A stretch of 64,000 bases of DNA from Clostridium hydrogenum (lineage in GTDB: Bacteria > Bacillota > Clostridia > Clostridiales > Clostridiaceae), in the NCBI RefSeq assembly GCF_021432385.1, contig NZ_JAEACT010000002.1, forward strand, positions 1,073,501 through 1,137,500. The letters are read 5' to 3'. Below are positions 27,674-36,358 of this stretch, piece after piece. Position 1 is the first letter of the stretch. Every line of letters begins with the position of its first letter. Made by a program: the position numbers and the translations under genes. Below the pieces are notes generated by a model. The model ran no database searches. It saw only the letters and a program-made list of their open reading frames with translations, and had not been told where the DNA came from.

Positions 27674-27888
27674 CAGAGTACAGAGTACAGATGACAGAGT
27701 ACAGTTAAGGATGATTTACCTTCCCTTACGTTAGGTAAATCTTAAACTTATATGTTGTCAGCTTCGCTGAACAACATTGATAATATAGCGATTGCGTAAG
27801 CAATCAAAAAATAAGTTTTAAGATTTTCTGTAGCAAAGCGGAAGAAAATCATCCTTCACTGTACTCTGTACTCTGTCAACTGTACTCT
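27674..27888. repeat. Palindromic repeat R3 (GTACAGA-arm type, reference copy)
   Basis: The clearest full copy. The left arm is CAGAGTACAGAGTACAG.., the right arm CTGTACTCTGTACTCTG.. The core holds, in order, hairpins GATTTACCT / AGGTAAATC, TGTTGTCAGC..GCTGAACAACA and GATTGC / GCAATC within the stem CTTAAACTTAT / ATAAGTTTTAAG, then GATTTTCT / AGAAAATC. The outer AGGATGA / TCATCCT closes the structure. Flanks ATTGCGAACCAATTAA (left) and TGTTCGTATTTTT (right) belong to outer repeat type B. It occupies most of the 472-bp pheT-zapA gap. Confidence 0.88.
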
Positions 27889-28071
27889 AAATAAATGTTC
27901 GTATTTTTTAAGTATTGTAATAACACGATTGTGCAGTACATAAATTTATATTTTATAATATGTAATTATGTGATAAAATATAATAAAAGACTTTTCAAAT
28001 ATATAGTTTTGGAAATAATGATAAGGTATTATAAAATAATTAACTATATGTGGAATTGAAGGTGTTATTAG

Positions 28072-28728
28072 ATGAATGTTATCACTATAAAAATAAATGG
28101 TATTGAATATAACTTAAAGGGAGACGAGAAAGAGGAGTATTTGAGAACTGTTGGAAATTATGTTGATAAAAAAATAAAAAATATACTTGAAAATAATGAA
28201 AAGCTAAGCACTGCTGATGCGGCAATTTTAACTGCATTAAATGTTGCTGATGATATGTTTAAAACGGGGATTGAAAATGATGAACTTGTGGACAAGCTTG
28301 AAAGAATGAAAAATGAAGAAAATAATGTAAGATCACAAATTGAAATTTTGCAAAAGAAGATTGAGGAAATAAAGAAAGAAAGTGAAATTCAAAATAAAAA
28401 TGTAAACGAAAAATTGTTAAAAGCTGAAAATGAAAAACAGGAATTACTAGCAAAAGTTGAAGAGGCTTCAAGTTCAAAAACAGATAGTAGTGAGCAGGTT
28501 GAAGAGCTAATGGAGCAACTTTCTATAATGGAAACAGAAGTAAAAAAATACAGAGAGTTATATAATAAAAGCAAAGATGAAAATAAAGAATTAAAGTTTA
28601 ATATGCATAGTTTAAAGTATAAAATAATTGATCTTGAAAATAAATATTTTGAAAATCAAATAGAAGTGGCCAAATCGAAAAAGCAGCTTGTAGAAGTTTT
28701 GAAAAATGAAAGTAAAAAAAGTAAATAG
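28072..28728 (+). CDS. zapA: Cell division protein ZapA with long coiled-coil extension
   Basis: 218 aa. Residues 1-75 are a standard ZapA domain (ITIKINGIEYNLKGDEKEEY, then DAAILTALNVADD), which bundles FtsZ filaments. The rest (about residues 80-218) is a highly charged Glu/Lys-rich coiled coil. Most ZapA proteins are only about 85-130 aa, so this is a long variant, as seen downstream of pheT in other clostridia. A terminator follows directly. The coiled-coil tail may recruit other division proteins; that is inference. Confidence 0.85.
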   Translation: MNVITIKINGIEYNLKGDEKEEYLRTVGNYVDKKIKNILENNEKLSTADAAILTALNVADDMFKTGIENDELVDKLERMKNEENNVRSQIEILQKKIEEIKKESEIQNKNVNEKLLKAENEKQELLAKVEEASSSKTDSSEQVEELMEQLSIMETEVKKYRELYNKSKDENKELKFNMHSLKYKIIDLENKYFENQIEVAKSKKQLVEVLKNESKKSK

Positions 28729-28731
28729 TTA

Positions 28732-28766
28732 AAAACCTATTCTAAAATCGGATAGGTTTTTTTTTA
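28732..28766 (+). terminator. Terminator of zapA
   Basis: Stem AAAACCTAT / ATAGGTTTT with loop around TCTAAAATCGG, followed by nine T. Confidence 0.85.
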
Positions 28767-28833
28767 TTTGGCTATATTTGAAAAGTATTTTTCATAGAAT
28801 AAAATGAATAGTTATTTATAGGTGGTTTAATAT

Positions 28834-29976
28834 ATGATATATCTTGATAATGCAGCAACTACTTTTCCAAAGCCAGAAGCTGTGTATGCTGCGGTTATGG
28901 ATTGTATGAGAAACTATGCAGCCAATCCAGGAAGAGGATCTTACGATATGACAATCAAAGCATCACGTAAAGTAACAGATACTAGAGAAAAAATTGCAAA
29001 ACTTTTTAATATACCTAATTTATTTAATATTGTTTTTACATGCAGTGCCACAGAAGGATTGAATATTGGAATAAAAGGTATTTTAAAAAAGGGAGACCAT
29101 GTAATTACTACTGTAATGGAACATAACTCTGTATTAAGGCCAATAAGTTATTTAAAGGGAAAAGGGGTAAAGTGCAGTATTGTTAAAGCGGATAAAGACG
29201 GATTTGTAAATACGAAAGATATTGAAAAAGAAATTAGGTCAAATACTAAAATGATTGTTGTAAACCATATATCAAATGTAACGGGAAGCATTCAAGATAT
29301 AGAAGCAATAGGTGAAGTGGCAAATAAAAAAGGAATTATATATATGGTGGATGCATCTCAAAGTGCTGGAGTACTAGATATTGATGTAAATAAAGAGCAT
29401 ATTGATATTTTGGCATTTCCTGGGCATAAGGGCCTTTTAGGACCACAGGGAACGGGAGCACTATATATAAGAGAAGACCTTAAAGTTTCAGAGTTTAAAA
29501 GTGGAGGCACAGGAAGTAATTCTTATTCAATGGAACAGCCAGAGTTTCTTCCAGATAAATTTGAAAGTGGAACTTTAAATACTCCGGGAATTGCAGGTTT
29601 GTGTGAGGGAATAAATTTTATAGAGAAAACTGGAATTAACAACATAAGGAAGCATGAGATGGAACTTACAGAGCAGCTTTTAAAAGAATTTAATTCAAGA
29701 GAATATATAACTATATATGGTAGAAAAGATATGAGAAATAGGGGGGCAGTGGTTTCATTTAATATTTCAGGAAAGGATAGTTCTGATGTTAGTGCCATGT
29801 TAAATTCGAGGGGAATAGAAGTTCGAAATGGGTATCACTGTGCACCATTAGTGCATGACATAATAGGCACTCAAAATAAAGGAACTGTAAGAATTAGCCC
29901 AGGATACTTTAATACACCTGAAGATATTGAAGCTTTAGTAAGGGCTGTAGAAGAAATACACAGTATTAATATATAA
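28834..29976 (+). CDS. Cysteine desulfurase-family PLP enzyme
   Basis: 380 aa, fold type I class V aminotransferase. MIYLDNAATTFPKPEAV is the NifS/Csd start. FTCSATEGLNIGIKG and HNSV (PLP-stacking His region) follow, then VDASQSAGVLDIDV, the PLP lysine in FPGHKGLLGPQGTGAL (about residue 202) and the C-terminal YHCAPLVHD with the probable active cysteine. It resembles the desulfurase-like clade often paired with DUF3343 sulfur/selenium carrier-like proteins, one of which lies at 31157. Sulfur transfer to that partner is inferred. AGGTGG precedes the ATG. Confidence 0.88.
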   Translation: MIYLDNAATTFPKPEAVYAAVMDCMRNYAANPGRGSYDMTIKASRKVTDTREKIAKLFNIPNLFNIVFTCSATEGLNIGIKGILKKGDHVITTVMEHNSVLRPISYLKGKGVKCSIVKADKDGFVNTKDIEKEIRSNTKMIVVNHISNVTGSIQDIEAIGEVANKKGIIYMVDASQSAGVLDIDVNKEHIDILAFPGHKGLLGPQGTGALYIREDLKVSEFKSGGTGSNSYSMEQPEFLPDKFESGTLNTPGIAGLCEGINFIEKTGINNIRKHEMELTEQLLKEFNSREYITIYGRKDMRNRGAVVSFNISGKDSSDVSAMLNSRGIEVRNGYHCAPLVHDIIGTQNKGTVRISPGYFNTPEDIEALVRAVEEIHSINI

Positions 29977-29988
29977 GGTGGTAATAGG

Positions 29989-31074
29989 ATGAGTAATATT
30001 GAAAATTGGGCAAGGGAGTATTCAAAAGAAAAAGGTATGACCTATGAAGAGATTGTTGAACTTTCTTTGGAATTTTATAAGAAAAATTTAGAGAATAATA
30101 TGATAGAAAATTATACACTTGGTAAGGAGTTTATAAAGCTTTTTGGTAAGGCAATTGAAGTATATGGTAGAAAATATAATGAAGCTAAAAAATCAACTCC
30201 AAAAGCAGCACCAAAAGAAACCTCAAAAGATAAGCAACTTGAAGAACCACAGGAGGTTAATACAAATAAAAGTCTAAAATCTGGGTGTGAGGTTTTGGAA
30301 AAGGTCGATGAAAAAGAAAAATATCTAAAAAGCATACCTAACCTTAATTCGGATTTGATGAATGTAATTTTGAGTGATAAGACATATGTTCTTAGAATGG
30401 TTCATGATGGGAAAAATTATGGTTCTGCATTAATAAGTATAGAAGAAAGTAAGAGGAAGGTGCCTGTTTACACTTTTATACATTATATAGATTTTGTAGA
30501 TAATAAATATAAAAAATTATATTCTGATATGGAAAATGAAATAATAGGGATTTCGAAGAAATATGAGGTTAATAATATCGATAGAATAATAGATGGCAAG
30601 TATATGGAACAATTTAGAAGTTTAGGATATAGCGAGTTGTACAAAAATTACAATATAAAATTCAATATTGAAAATAAAATAAGGGGAGCAAATGAGTATG
30701 AGAAGAATTTAAAAGGACATGTAAGTAGTAAGTTTGTTCCAATGTTTAAAATGGTTCCTGAACGTTTTAAGGAGAAATCTGATGTAGGTGATTTGTATAA
30801 ATTTTCTACTAATAATGGTAAGTTTTATGCCAAAATTAACATAAAGAATGAAAAATGTTACTTAAAATTGTATTTGGAAGAAGATAGGCAACAGAGCGTG
30901 ATGTATATAAAAAGTGTATATTATACTATATTAAATGATTTATATAAAAATGGTGTAAAAATAGTATATACATTAGTAGGTCAAAAGCATATTAATATAT
31001 TGAAGACCTTAGGTGATGTAAATATATTAAAAGAATGGATATGGGTTAGAAGATCACTGGGGCTGGTGAACTAG
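29989..31074 (+). CDS. Unrecognised 361-aa protein between a desulfurase and DUF3343
   Basis: No family recognised. It starts 12 bases after the desulfurase stop with a GTGGTAATAGG site, so it is cotranscribed. The N-terminal 65 residues are helical and charged; a low-complexity Lys/Pro/Glu linker (about residues 67-100) follows. The C-terminal 250 residues are mixed alpha/beta, with segments such as DRIIDGKYMEQFRSLGYSEL and VMYIKSVYYTILNDLYKNGV that faintly recall GNAT acetyltransferases. No signal peptide or membrane span. Its 3' end overlaps a solo copy of outer repeat B. Confidence 0.7.
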   Translation: MSNIENWAREYSKEKGMTYEEIVELSLEFYKKNLENNMIENYTLGKEFIKLFGKAIEVYGRKYNEAKKSTPKAAPKETSKDKQLEEPQEVNTNKSLKSGCEVLEKVDEKEKYLKSIPNLNSDLMNVILSDKTYVLRMVHDGKNYGSALISIEESKRKVPVYTFIHYIDFVDNKYKKLYSDMENEIIGISKKYEVNNIDRIIDGKYMEQFRSLGYSELYKNYNIKFNIENKIRGANEYEKNLKGHVSSKFVPMFKMVPERFKEKSDVGDLYKFSTNNGKFYAKINIKNEKCYLKLYLEEDRQQSVMYIKSVYYTILNDLYKNGVKIVYTLVGQKHINILKTLGDVNILKEWIWVRRSLGLVN

Positions 31075-31136
31075 TAATTATTTCATGCGTAGTTTTTAAG
31101 AATTACGGTTGAATAATTTTTTAGCGTCACAGCTTT
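31059..31136. repeat. Outer repeat type B, solo copy without insert
   Basis: GGGGCTGGTGAACTA..TAATTATTTCATGCGTAGTTTTT then AATTACGGTTGAATAATTTTTTAGCGTCACAGCTT. This matches the two halves that flank repeat R10 at 59109-59309 joined directly, with the R10 core absent. It forms an imperfect hairpin and overlaps the last codons of the preceding gene. Confidence 0.65.
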
Positions 31137-31156
31137 TGCAATAAGGGGTTGATATA

Positions 31157-31435
31157 TTGGGTACAACAAAAGCTTTAGAAAATGAATATTTAGCTGTTTT
31201 TAAATCTCAAAACCATGCAATTTATGTGTATGGAAAGCTAAGTACAAAAGGAGTAATTTCAAAAATAGTTCAAACTCCATGTTCTATTTCAACTTCATGT
31301 ACACACAGCATAAAATTTAAAGAACAATATATGGATACTGTTATAAATGAAATAAAAGAAGATTCAATAAAAATAAGAGGTATTTATAAGATAGAAGTAT
31401 CTGGCGGAAAAAAGCATTATAATAAGGTTTCTTAA
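31157..31435 (+). CDS. DUF3343 protein (putative Se/S carrier-like)
   Basis: 92 aa. YLAVFKSQNHAIYVYGKLST and KIVQTPCSISTSCTHSIKF match the DUF3343 pattern, in which the PxxISxSCxxxIKF segment carries the conserved cysteine. The family is described as a putative Se/S carrier. The TTG start at 31157 follows AAGGGG. The cysteine-desulfurase-like gene two positions upstream fits a sulfur or selenium relay. A strong terminator follows. Confidence 0.78.
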   Translation: MGTTKALENEYLAVFKSQNHAIYVYGKLSTKGVISKIVQTPCSISTSCTHSIKFKEQYMDTVINEIKEDSIKIRGIYKIEVSGGKKHYNKVS

Positions 31436-31442
31436 CATTTAG

Positions 31443-31491
31443 AGATTGTCACACTAATTTTAAATTATTATTAGTGTGACAATCTATTTTT
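31443..31491 (+). terminator. Terminator after DUF3343 gene
   Basis: Perfect 16-bp stem AGATTGTCACACTAAT / ATTAGTGTGACAATCT followed by ATTTTTC. Confidence 0.93.
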
Positions 31492-31552
31492 CATAAATTG
31501 TTTTAATATTTGGAAGTTAATTCATATAATATAATGAAAATAATTAAAAAAA

Positions 31553-32317
31553 GTGATTAAGATGATGTTTAAAATGGAGAATGAAAAAAAGCATGTTGAA
31601 GAAGTTAGAAAAAAATTTAAAAATTCAAATCAAAAAGGCGTTTCAATAATAGTTCCAACAATTAAAATTAAGTATATTTATAATATATTTAATAATTATG
31701 GTAGATGTAATTATAAGAATAAAGAAATGATAATAATATTAAATAACAATAATCTAAATTTGGACAATTATTTAAAAATTGCAAAAGAGTATAAAAACAT
31801 TAGAGTTAAGCAGCTAGATCAAAGTTTAACGCTTGGAGAATGTTTGAATTATGGTGTCACAATATCAAAGTATGATTTTTTAGCTAAAATGGATGATGAT
31901 GATTACTATGGAGAAAATTATGTGACAGATTCTATGAATACCTTTGAATATATAGATACAGACATTATTGGAAAAACATCGTATTTTATATACTATGAGA
32001 AATATAATTCACTTGGTATTATGTATCCTAATGAAAGTAATAAATACAGTCCGTATGTTGCAGGTTCAACTTTATTTTTTAAAAAAAGAGTATTTAAAAA
32101 AGTTAAATTTAGAAAATTAAACGTGGCAGAAGATGCAAATTTTTTAAAAGATTGTGCAAAACAAAATATCAACATATATTCTGGAAACAGATATAACTAT
32201 GTATATATAAAACATAAAGAGTTAAAAGACCATACCTGGAAAATAGATTCTAGAAAGTTAGGCAATATATCTAGCAATATGCATTGTAAAGATATTTTAA
32301 AAACCATAAATGTATAG
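31553..32317 (+). CDS. Glycosyltransferase family 2-like protein, probably spore-surface related
   Basis: 254 aa. A GT-A fold is indicated by VSIIVPTIKIKYIYNIF, the SLTLGECLNYGV segment and the metal-binding acidic cluster KMDDDDYYGENYV (about residues 117-129). Later, VAGSTLFFKKRVFKKVKFR and AEDANFLKDC fit acceptor-binding parts. The arrangement recalls CgeD-type spore-coat glycosyltransferases. It lies 110 bases upstream of an Asp-tailed protein of spore-coat-like composition. No membrane segment. An in-frame ATG at 31562 is an alternative start. Substrates unknown. Confidence 0.75.
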   Translation: MIKMMFKMENEKKHVEEVRKKFKNSNQKGVSIIVPTIKIKYIYNIFNNYGRCNYKNKEMIIILNNNNLNLDNYLKIAKEYKNIRVKQLDQSLTLGECLNYGVTISKYDFLAKMDDDDYYGENYVTDSMNTFEYIDTDIIGKTSYFIYYEKYNSLGIMYPNESNKYSPYVAGSTLFFKKRVFKKVKFRKLNVAEDANFLKDCAKQNINIYSGNRYNYVYIKHKELKDHTWKIDSRKLGNISSNMHCKDILKTINV

Positions 32318-32426
32318 AAGTAAATTTAATCACATATTTTTTTGTATGTCATATTATATGAATATAAGGTTAAATATCATGTTATGAACATGTTTTCTAT
32401 AAACCTATGTAGGGAGGGAAAATATA

Positions 32427-33215
32427 ATGGCAAAGTGTTCTTATACAGATAAGACAAAAGAAGAATGCATTATTGCTAATAAGGTATATGATCAATGTAG
32501 GCAACAAGATTGTATTGAAAAGTTATCATATGATACTACAGTAACTCCAGAGGTGCCAGTTAATCCACCTAATGCAACAGCAGCAGTTACAATAGCTCCT
32601 AATAGCTTTAGTATATCAAATATTATTTTGGTAAATAAAACTCCAAACTTACTTAGAAGAGGGTATTATGATATTGAATTAAAATTTTCATTTAGTTATA
32701 CCTTGGAATTTAGAGGGTCAAGTGGTGCAATTATAAGTACTCTTGCTGCAAGAAGTGTATTTAATAAAAAAGTAAGTTTATTTGGTTCAACAGGTTCAAA
32801 TGTTAATGTTTTCACTGATTTTGCTAGTGGTTTAGGTAATTTGCAGGTAGCACCTTTTGTATTAGTAGAAGCAAATGCTTATCCTTTGGATGCAACACTT
32901 GGATATACAATACCTATTACTAGTGGAGATAATCCACCTGTTCCAAATTCGGTTAATGTTACTATAGGATTATTTACTATTATAAAATTATTTAGACTTG
33001 TAAATTTAACTGTTCCTTCTAGTGGATTCTGTAAACCTAAGAAATGTGAAGAAATTTCCGACGATCCATGTGAATATTTCAATAATTTAAAATTCCCATT
33101 TGATATATTTGATCCACCTCAAAAAGAAGATTTCTTTAGAAATGATGACGATGATGACGATGATGATCCATGTGAAAAGGAGTACTTAGAAGAAGATTTA
33201 GATAAAGAAGAGTAA
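32427..33215 (+). CDS. Probable spore-surface protein with polyaspartate tail
   Basis: 262 aa. The N-terminal 35 residues hold four cysteines (CSYTDKTKEECIIANKVYDQC and QDC). A beta-rich middle (about residues 55-200, FSISNIILVNKTPNLLRRGY and FSFSYTLEFRG) follows, then FCKPKKCEEISDDPCEYF and an extreme acidic tail with eight consecutive Asp followed by PCEKEYLEEDLDKEE. No signal peptide. AGGGAGGG gives strong translation. I do not know the family. Cysteine-rich ends, lack of a signal and a neighbouring CgeD-like glycosyltransferase suggest a coat or exosporium protein; this is inference. Confidence 0.55.
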   Translation: MAKCSYTDKTKEECIIANKVYDQCRQQDCIEKLSYDTTVTPEVPVNPPNATAAVTIAPNSFSISNIILVNKTPNLLRRGYYDIELKFSFSYTLEFRGSSGAIISTLAARSVFNKKVSLFGSTGSNVNVFTDFASGLGNLQVAPFVLVEANAYPLDATLGYTIPITSGDNPPVPNSVNVTIGLFTIIKLFRLVNLTVPSSGFCKPKKCEEISDDPCEYFNNLKFPFDIFDPPQKEDFFRNDDDDDDDDPCEKEYLEEDLDKEE

Positions 33216-33216
33216 A

Positions 33217-33310
33217 ACATTGCGAAGTAAGAGTATTATGGAACATTAAATAACATCAATAAATCTAAGATGCTATTTAAATTGTCCCAAAATGCTCTTA
33301 CTTTGCATTT
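33217..33310 (+). terminator. Long composite hairpin after the Asp-tail gene
   Basis: Outer arms ATTGCGAAGTAAGAGTATT and AATGCTCTTACTTTGCAT pair imperfectly around an inner hairpin (ATAACATC / GATGCTAT). The same outer arms occur as a short perfect hairpin at 54812-54853, so this looks like that terminator with an expanded loop. Confidence 0.55.
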
Positions 33311-33539
33311 ACAGTTGTTTAAGGAAAGAACCCATCCCTGAGGTTTGGACGTAAGTCCATTAAGATTCTTAACTAGTTATAATTAATTTCTAGTGCTCCA
33401 TTTCGAAAAAATGAATTATGAAAAAATATTAGCCTACCTACGGAATTTTAGGATAATACATAAAAATGAGTATAGATAGATAATCTGGAAGATTGAAATT
33501 GTTAATGCTAAATTCATTCTGCTAAATTACAATTTGAAC

Positions 33540-33738
33540 CAGAGTACAGAGTACAACGAAGGATGATTTTTCTCCGTTAGCACTGCGAAAAATCTGAAAA
33601 CTTATTTTTTTATTGCTACGCAATCTCGCCATACATGGTGCTCAGCGAAGCTGACAACATTAAGTTTAAGATTTACCTAAGCAAAGCGAAAGGTAAATCA
33701 TCATTCACTGTACTCTGTACTCCGTCATCTGTACTCTG
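33540..33738. repeat. Palindromic repeat R4 (GTACAGA-arm type, inverted core)
   Basis: Arms CAGAGTACAGAGTACAA and ACTGTACTCTGTACTCC.. TCTGTACTCTG. Core order is reversed as in R1 (GATTTTTCT hairpin left, GATTTACCT / AGGTAAATC right). Outer type A flanks start at about 33491 (AAATTCATTCTGCTAAATTAC) and end near 33763. Together with the neighbouring structured element it explains most of the 787-bp gap 33216-34002. The stretch 33320-33490 shows nothing recognisable. Confidence 0.85.
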
Positions 33739-33774
33739 CTCTACAAATTGTGATTTATATTTTTGTCTTGCCTT

Positions 33775-33934
33775 AGGCATATTAAAGAAAATAACAAGTC
33801 CAACTTTTGGCTAGTTTTGTGTAATACTTCGTCACCATAACACGCTAAGACAACCAGTATTAACGAGTTATAGTTCCTTGTATTACTCAAAACCATCTCT
33901 CAATTTGGAATTATTATTTTTTTTAATATGCCTT
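33775..33934 (-). ncRNA. Structured repeat element, copy 2 (candidate RNA)
   Basis: Inverted copy of the element at 22832. The terminal stem AGGCATATTAAA / TTTAATATGCCT is perfect here, where copy 1 has a T-G pair and one mismatch. The apical stem keeps pairing through T-G to C-G changes, and the loop segment AATACTGGTTGTCTTAGCG is unchanged. It stands about 37 bases from R4 and points away from the U32 gene at 34003. Confidence 0.6.
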
Positions 33935-34002
33935 AGTTGTATTAATTTGTAGATTATGTATAATAAAATGTGTATGTAAATAAAGATACTTAGGAGGATT
34001 CC

Positions 34003-36357
34003 ATGAAAAAAATCGAACTATTAGCACCAGCAGGAAGTATAGAAAGTGCAAGGGCAGCAGTACAAAGTGGTGCAGATGCAATATATTTAGGTGGCAGTAG
34101 ATTTTCAGCAAGAGCATATGCTTCAAATTTTACTGATGAGGATTTAGAAAAAGTAGTTGATTATTGTCATATATATGGAGTGAAAGTTCATGTGGCAGTT
34201 AATATCTTAATAAAAGAAAATGAATTAAATGATATATATAGCTATATAAAATTTTTATATAAAATAGGTGTGGATGCACTTATAATTCAAGATGTAGGCG
34301 TTGCAAAGTATGTATTAAGTAATTTTCCAGGTATTGAGGTGCATGGTTCAACACAAATGACAATACATAATGCGAAAGGAGCTCTATATTATAAAAATTT
34401 AGGGTACAAGAGAGTTGTATTATCTAGAGAATTGAGCTTAAAGGAAATTGAGTATATATCTAAAAATTTAAATATAGAAACGGAAATGTTTATTCATGGT
34501 GCGCTTTGCGTATGCTATTCTGGACAATGTCTTATGAGTTCTGTTATTGGAGGAAGAAGTGGTAATCGTGGAAGATGTGCACAGCCATGCAGGCTTCCAT
34601 ATACTATGATAAATACGTCTACTTCTGAAAGTGCTAATGGATATTTCTTGAGTACAAAAGATACATGTACCATAGATATAATACCTGATATAGTGGCGTC
34701 AGGGGTAAGTTCGTTAAAAATAGAAGGAAGAATGAAAAGACCAGAATATGTAGCTGGAGTAGTTGAAGCTTACAGAAAAGCGTTAGATTCAGCGGCATCT
34801 TCTAAAAAGTATGATGTTGAAGCTGAAAATAAGAAACTTTTAAAATTATTTAATAGGGAAGGTTTTGCCAAGGCATATCTTATTGGAAATGTAGGAAAGG
34901 ATATGATGGCCTATAATTTTCCTAAAAATACTGGTATATATGTAGGTAAGGTTTTAAAGGATAATAGTATTTTATTAGAAACAGATTTAAGTTTAAAGGA
35001 TGGAGTAAGAGCTTTTGAAAAAGGTGCGCTTATAAGCAAAATTATAAAGAACAACGAAGAAGTATCAACTGCATTAAAAGGCGATAAGGTTAAGATTTAT
35101 CCTGTATTTTATAAAAGAGGAGACTATATTTATAAAACTGCAGATGAAAAATTATTGAAGAGGCTAAAAGAAACTTATGAAGAAGAGTTTAAAAGAAAGC
35201 TAAAGGTAAAAATGAAGGTTAACTTCAAGGTTTCAAAGCCACTTTACTTAAATTTAAGAGGACCAGAAGGAATTGAAGTAGAGGTTTTTGGCGAAGTTGT
35301 GCAAAAAGCATTGAAAAAGCCTATTTCAAAGGATAAAATAGAAGATAATTTAAATAAAATGGGAAATACACCTTTTGAGATTAAAGAAATAGTATTTGAA
35401 GCTTTTGAAGATGGATTTATGCCAATATCTGAGATTAATCTCGCAAGAAGAGAAGCGGCACTAAAGCTTGAAAAAATTTTAATAGAAAAATATAAAAGAA
35501 AAGCTACTAATGTTTTAAAACCTTGTGTAAAGTCTGAACAAATAAAAGGTAATCTCCCTTTATTTATGGTTAATGTTTGTACAATAGAACAATTTGATAC
35601 TTGTATTTCGATGGGATTTAATAATATTATTTTAGATGCTTTCTTTAAAAATTCAGGTTCGTTGCTTGATGAAATTAATTTTAATAAGGATGTTAATGTA
35701 TATTTAAAAGTTCCTAACATTATAAAGGAAGAATTCAATGCTGTTGTTTCAATTATAAATAAAAATTTAGATAAATTAAAAGGTATTGTTACAGCTAATG
35801 CCGGAATTTTAAGCGAATTTAGTGGAAAGCTTCCTATAATAGGAGACTACAAAATAAATGTATTTAATAGTTTGGCTCTTGAATTTTATAAAAAAGATTT
35901 AGTAGGCTGTGCATTAAGTACTGAGCTTACTAGAAATGAAATAAAAAAGCTTAATGAAAATAAATGTATTAAAACTCAAATGCTTATATATGGTAAAATT
36001 GAGACTATGGTAAGTGAGTATTGCCCTGTAGGAAGTGTTTTTGGAGGAAAATCATCAAAAAGCAAATGTAATAATGCTTGTCTTAAAGGAAAATATGTGT
36101 TGAAAGATAGAATGGGAGTATGTTTTGATGTAATTACAGATAGGTATTGCAGAAGTCATATATATAACCCGATTCCAGTAAATTTAATTGATAAAATTGA
36201 TGAAATAAAAGATATAGGTATAGATTCTTATAGAATAGATTTTATAGATGAAGATAAAGACGAAGTTGTAAAAGTATTAGAGATGATAAAAAAAGGTGAA
36301 ATCGAAGCTAATTTAAATGAATATACAAGGGGAAGTTATAAAAGAGGAGTTGAATAA
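34003..36357 (+). CDS. U32 family peptidase-like protein (RlhA-like, DUF3656)
   Basis: 784 aa. LLAPAGSIESARAAVQSGAD is the U32 start. The signature region EMFIHGALCVCYSGQCLMSS with GRSGNRGRCAQPCR (about residues 160-200) carries the conserved cysteines. The middle contains a DUF3656-like domain. The C-terminal half has another cysteine group (EYCPVGSVFGGKSSKSKCNN..C). Long U32 proteins of this architecture include RlhA, required for hydroxylation of 23S rRNA C2501 in E. coli; whether it does so here is inferred. AGGAGG precedes the ATG. Its end overlaps or abuts mutS2. Confidence 0.85.
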   Translation: MKKIELLAPAGSIESARAAVQSGADAIYLGGSRFSARAYASNFTDEDLEKVVDYCHIYGVKVHVAVNILIKENELNDIYSYIKFLYKIGVDALIIQDVGVAKYVLSNFPGIEVHGSTQMTIHNAKGALYYKNLGYKRVVLSRELSLKEIEYISKNLNIETEMFIHGALCVCYSGQCLMSSVIGGRSGNRGRCAQPCRLPYTMINTSTSESANGYFLSTKDTCTIDIIPDIVASGVSSLKIEGRMKRPEYVAGVVEAYRKALDSAASSKKYDVEAENKKLLKLFNREGFAKAYLIGNVGKDMMAYNFPKNTGIYVGKVLKDNSILLETDLSLKDGVRAFEKGALISKIIKNNEEVSTALKGDKVKIYPVFYKRGDYIYKTADEKLLKRLKETYEEEFKRKLKVKMKVNFKVSKPLYLNLRGPEGIEVEVFGEVVQKALKKPISKDKIEDNLNKMGNTPFEIKEIVFEAFEDGFMPISEINLARREAALKLEKILIEKYKRKATNVLKPCVKSEQIKGNLPLFMVNVCTIEQFDTCISMGFNNIILDAFFKNSGSLLDEINFNKDVNVYLKVPNIIKEEFNAVVSIINKNLDKLKGIVTANAGILSEFSGKLPIIGDYKINVFNSLALEFYKKDLVGCALSTELTRNEIKKLNENKCIKTQMLIYGKIETMVSEYCPVGSVFGGKSSKSKCNNACLKGKYVLKDRMGVCFDVITDRYCRSHIYNPIPVNLIDKIDEIKDIGIDSYRIDFIDEDKDEVVKVLEMIKKGEIEANLNEYTRGSYKRGVE

Positions 36358-36358
36358 A

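Noticed and set aside
33320..33490. Possible riboswitch-like segment (GGACGTAAGTCC hairpin and CCTACGGAATTTTAGG)
   Set aside because: No match to a known aptamer pattern could be made, there is no downstream gene at a fitting distance, and only weak hairpins are present.
36317..36358. Upstream ATG as the start of mutS2
   Set aside because: It overlaps the U32 gene and has no Shine-Dalgarno sequence; the TTG at 36359 has a good one and gives the usual N-terminus.
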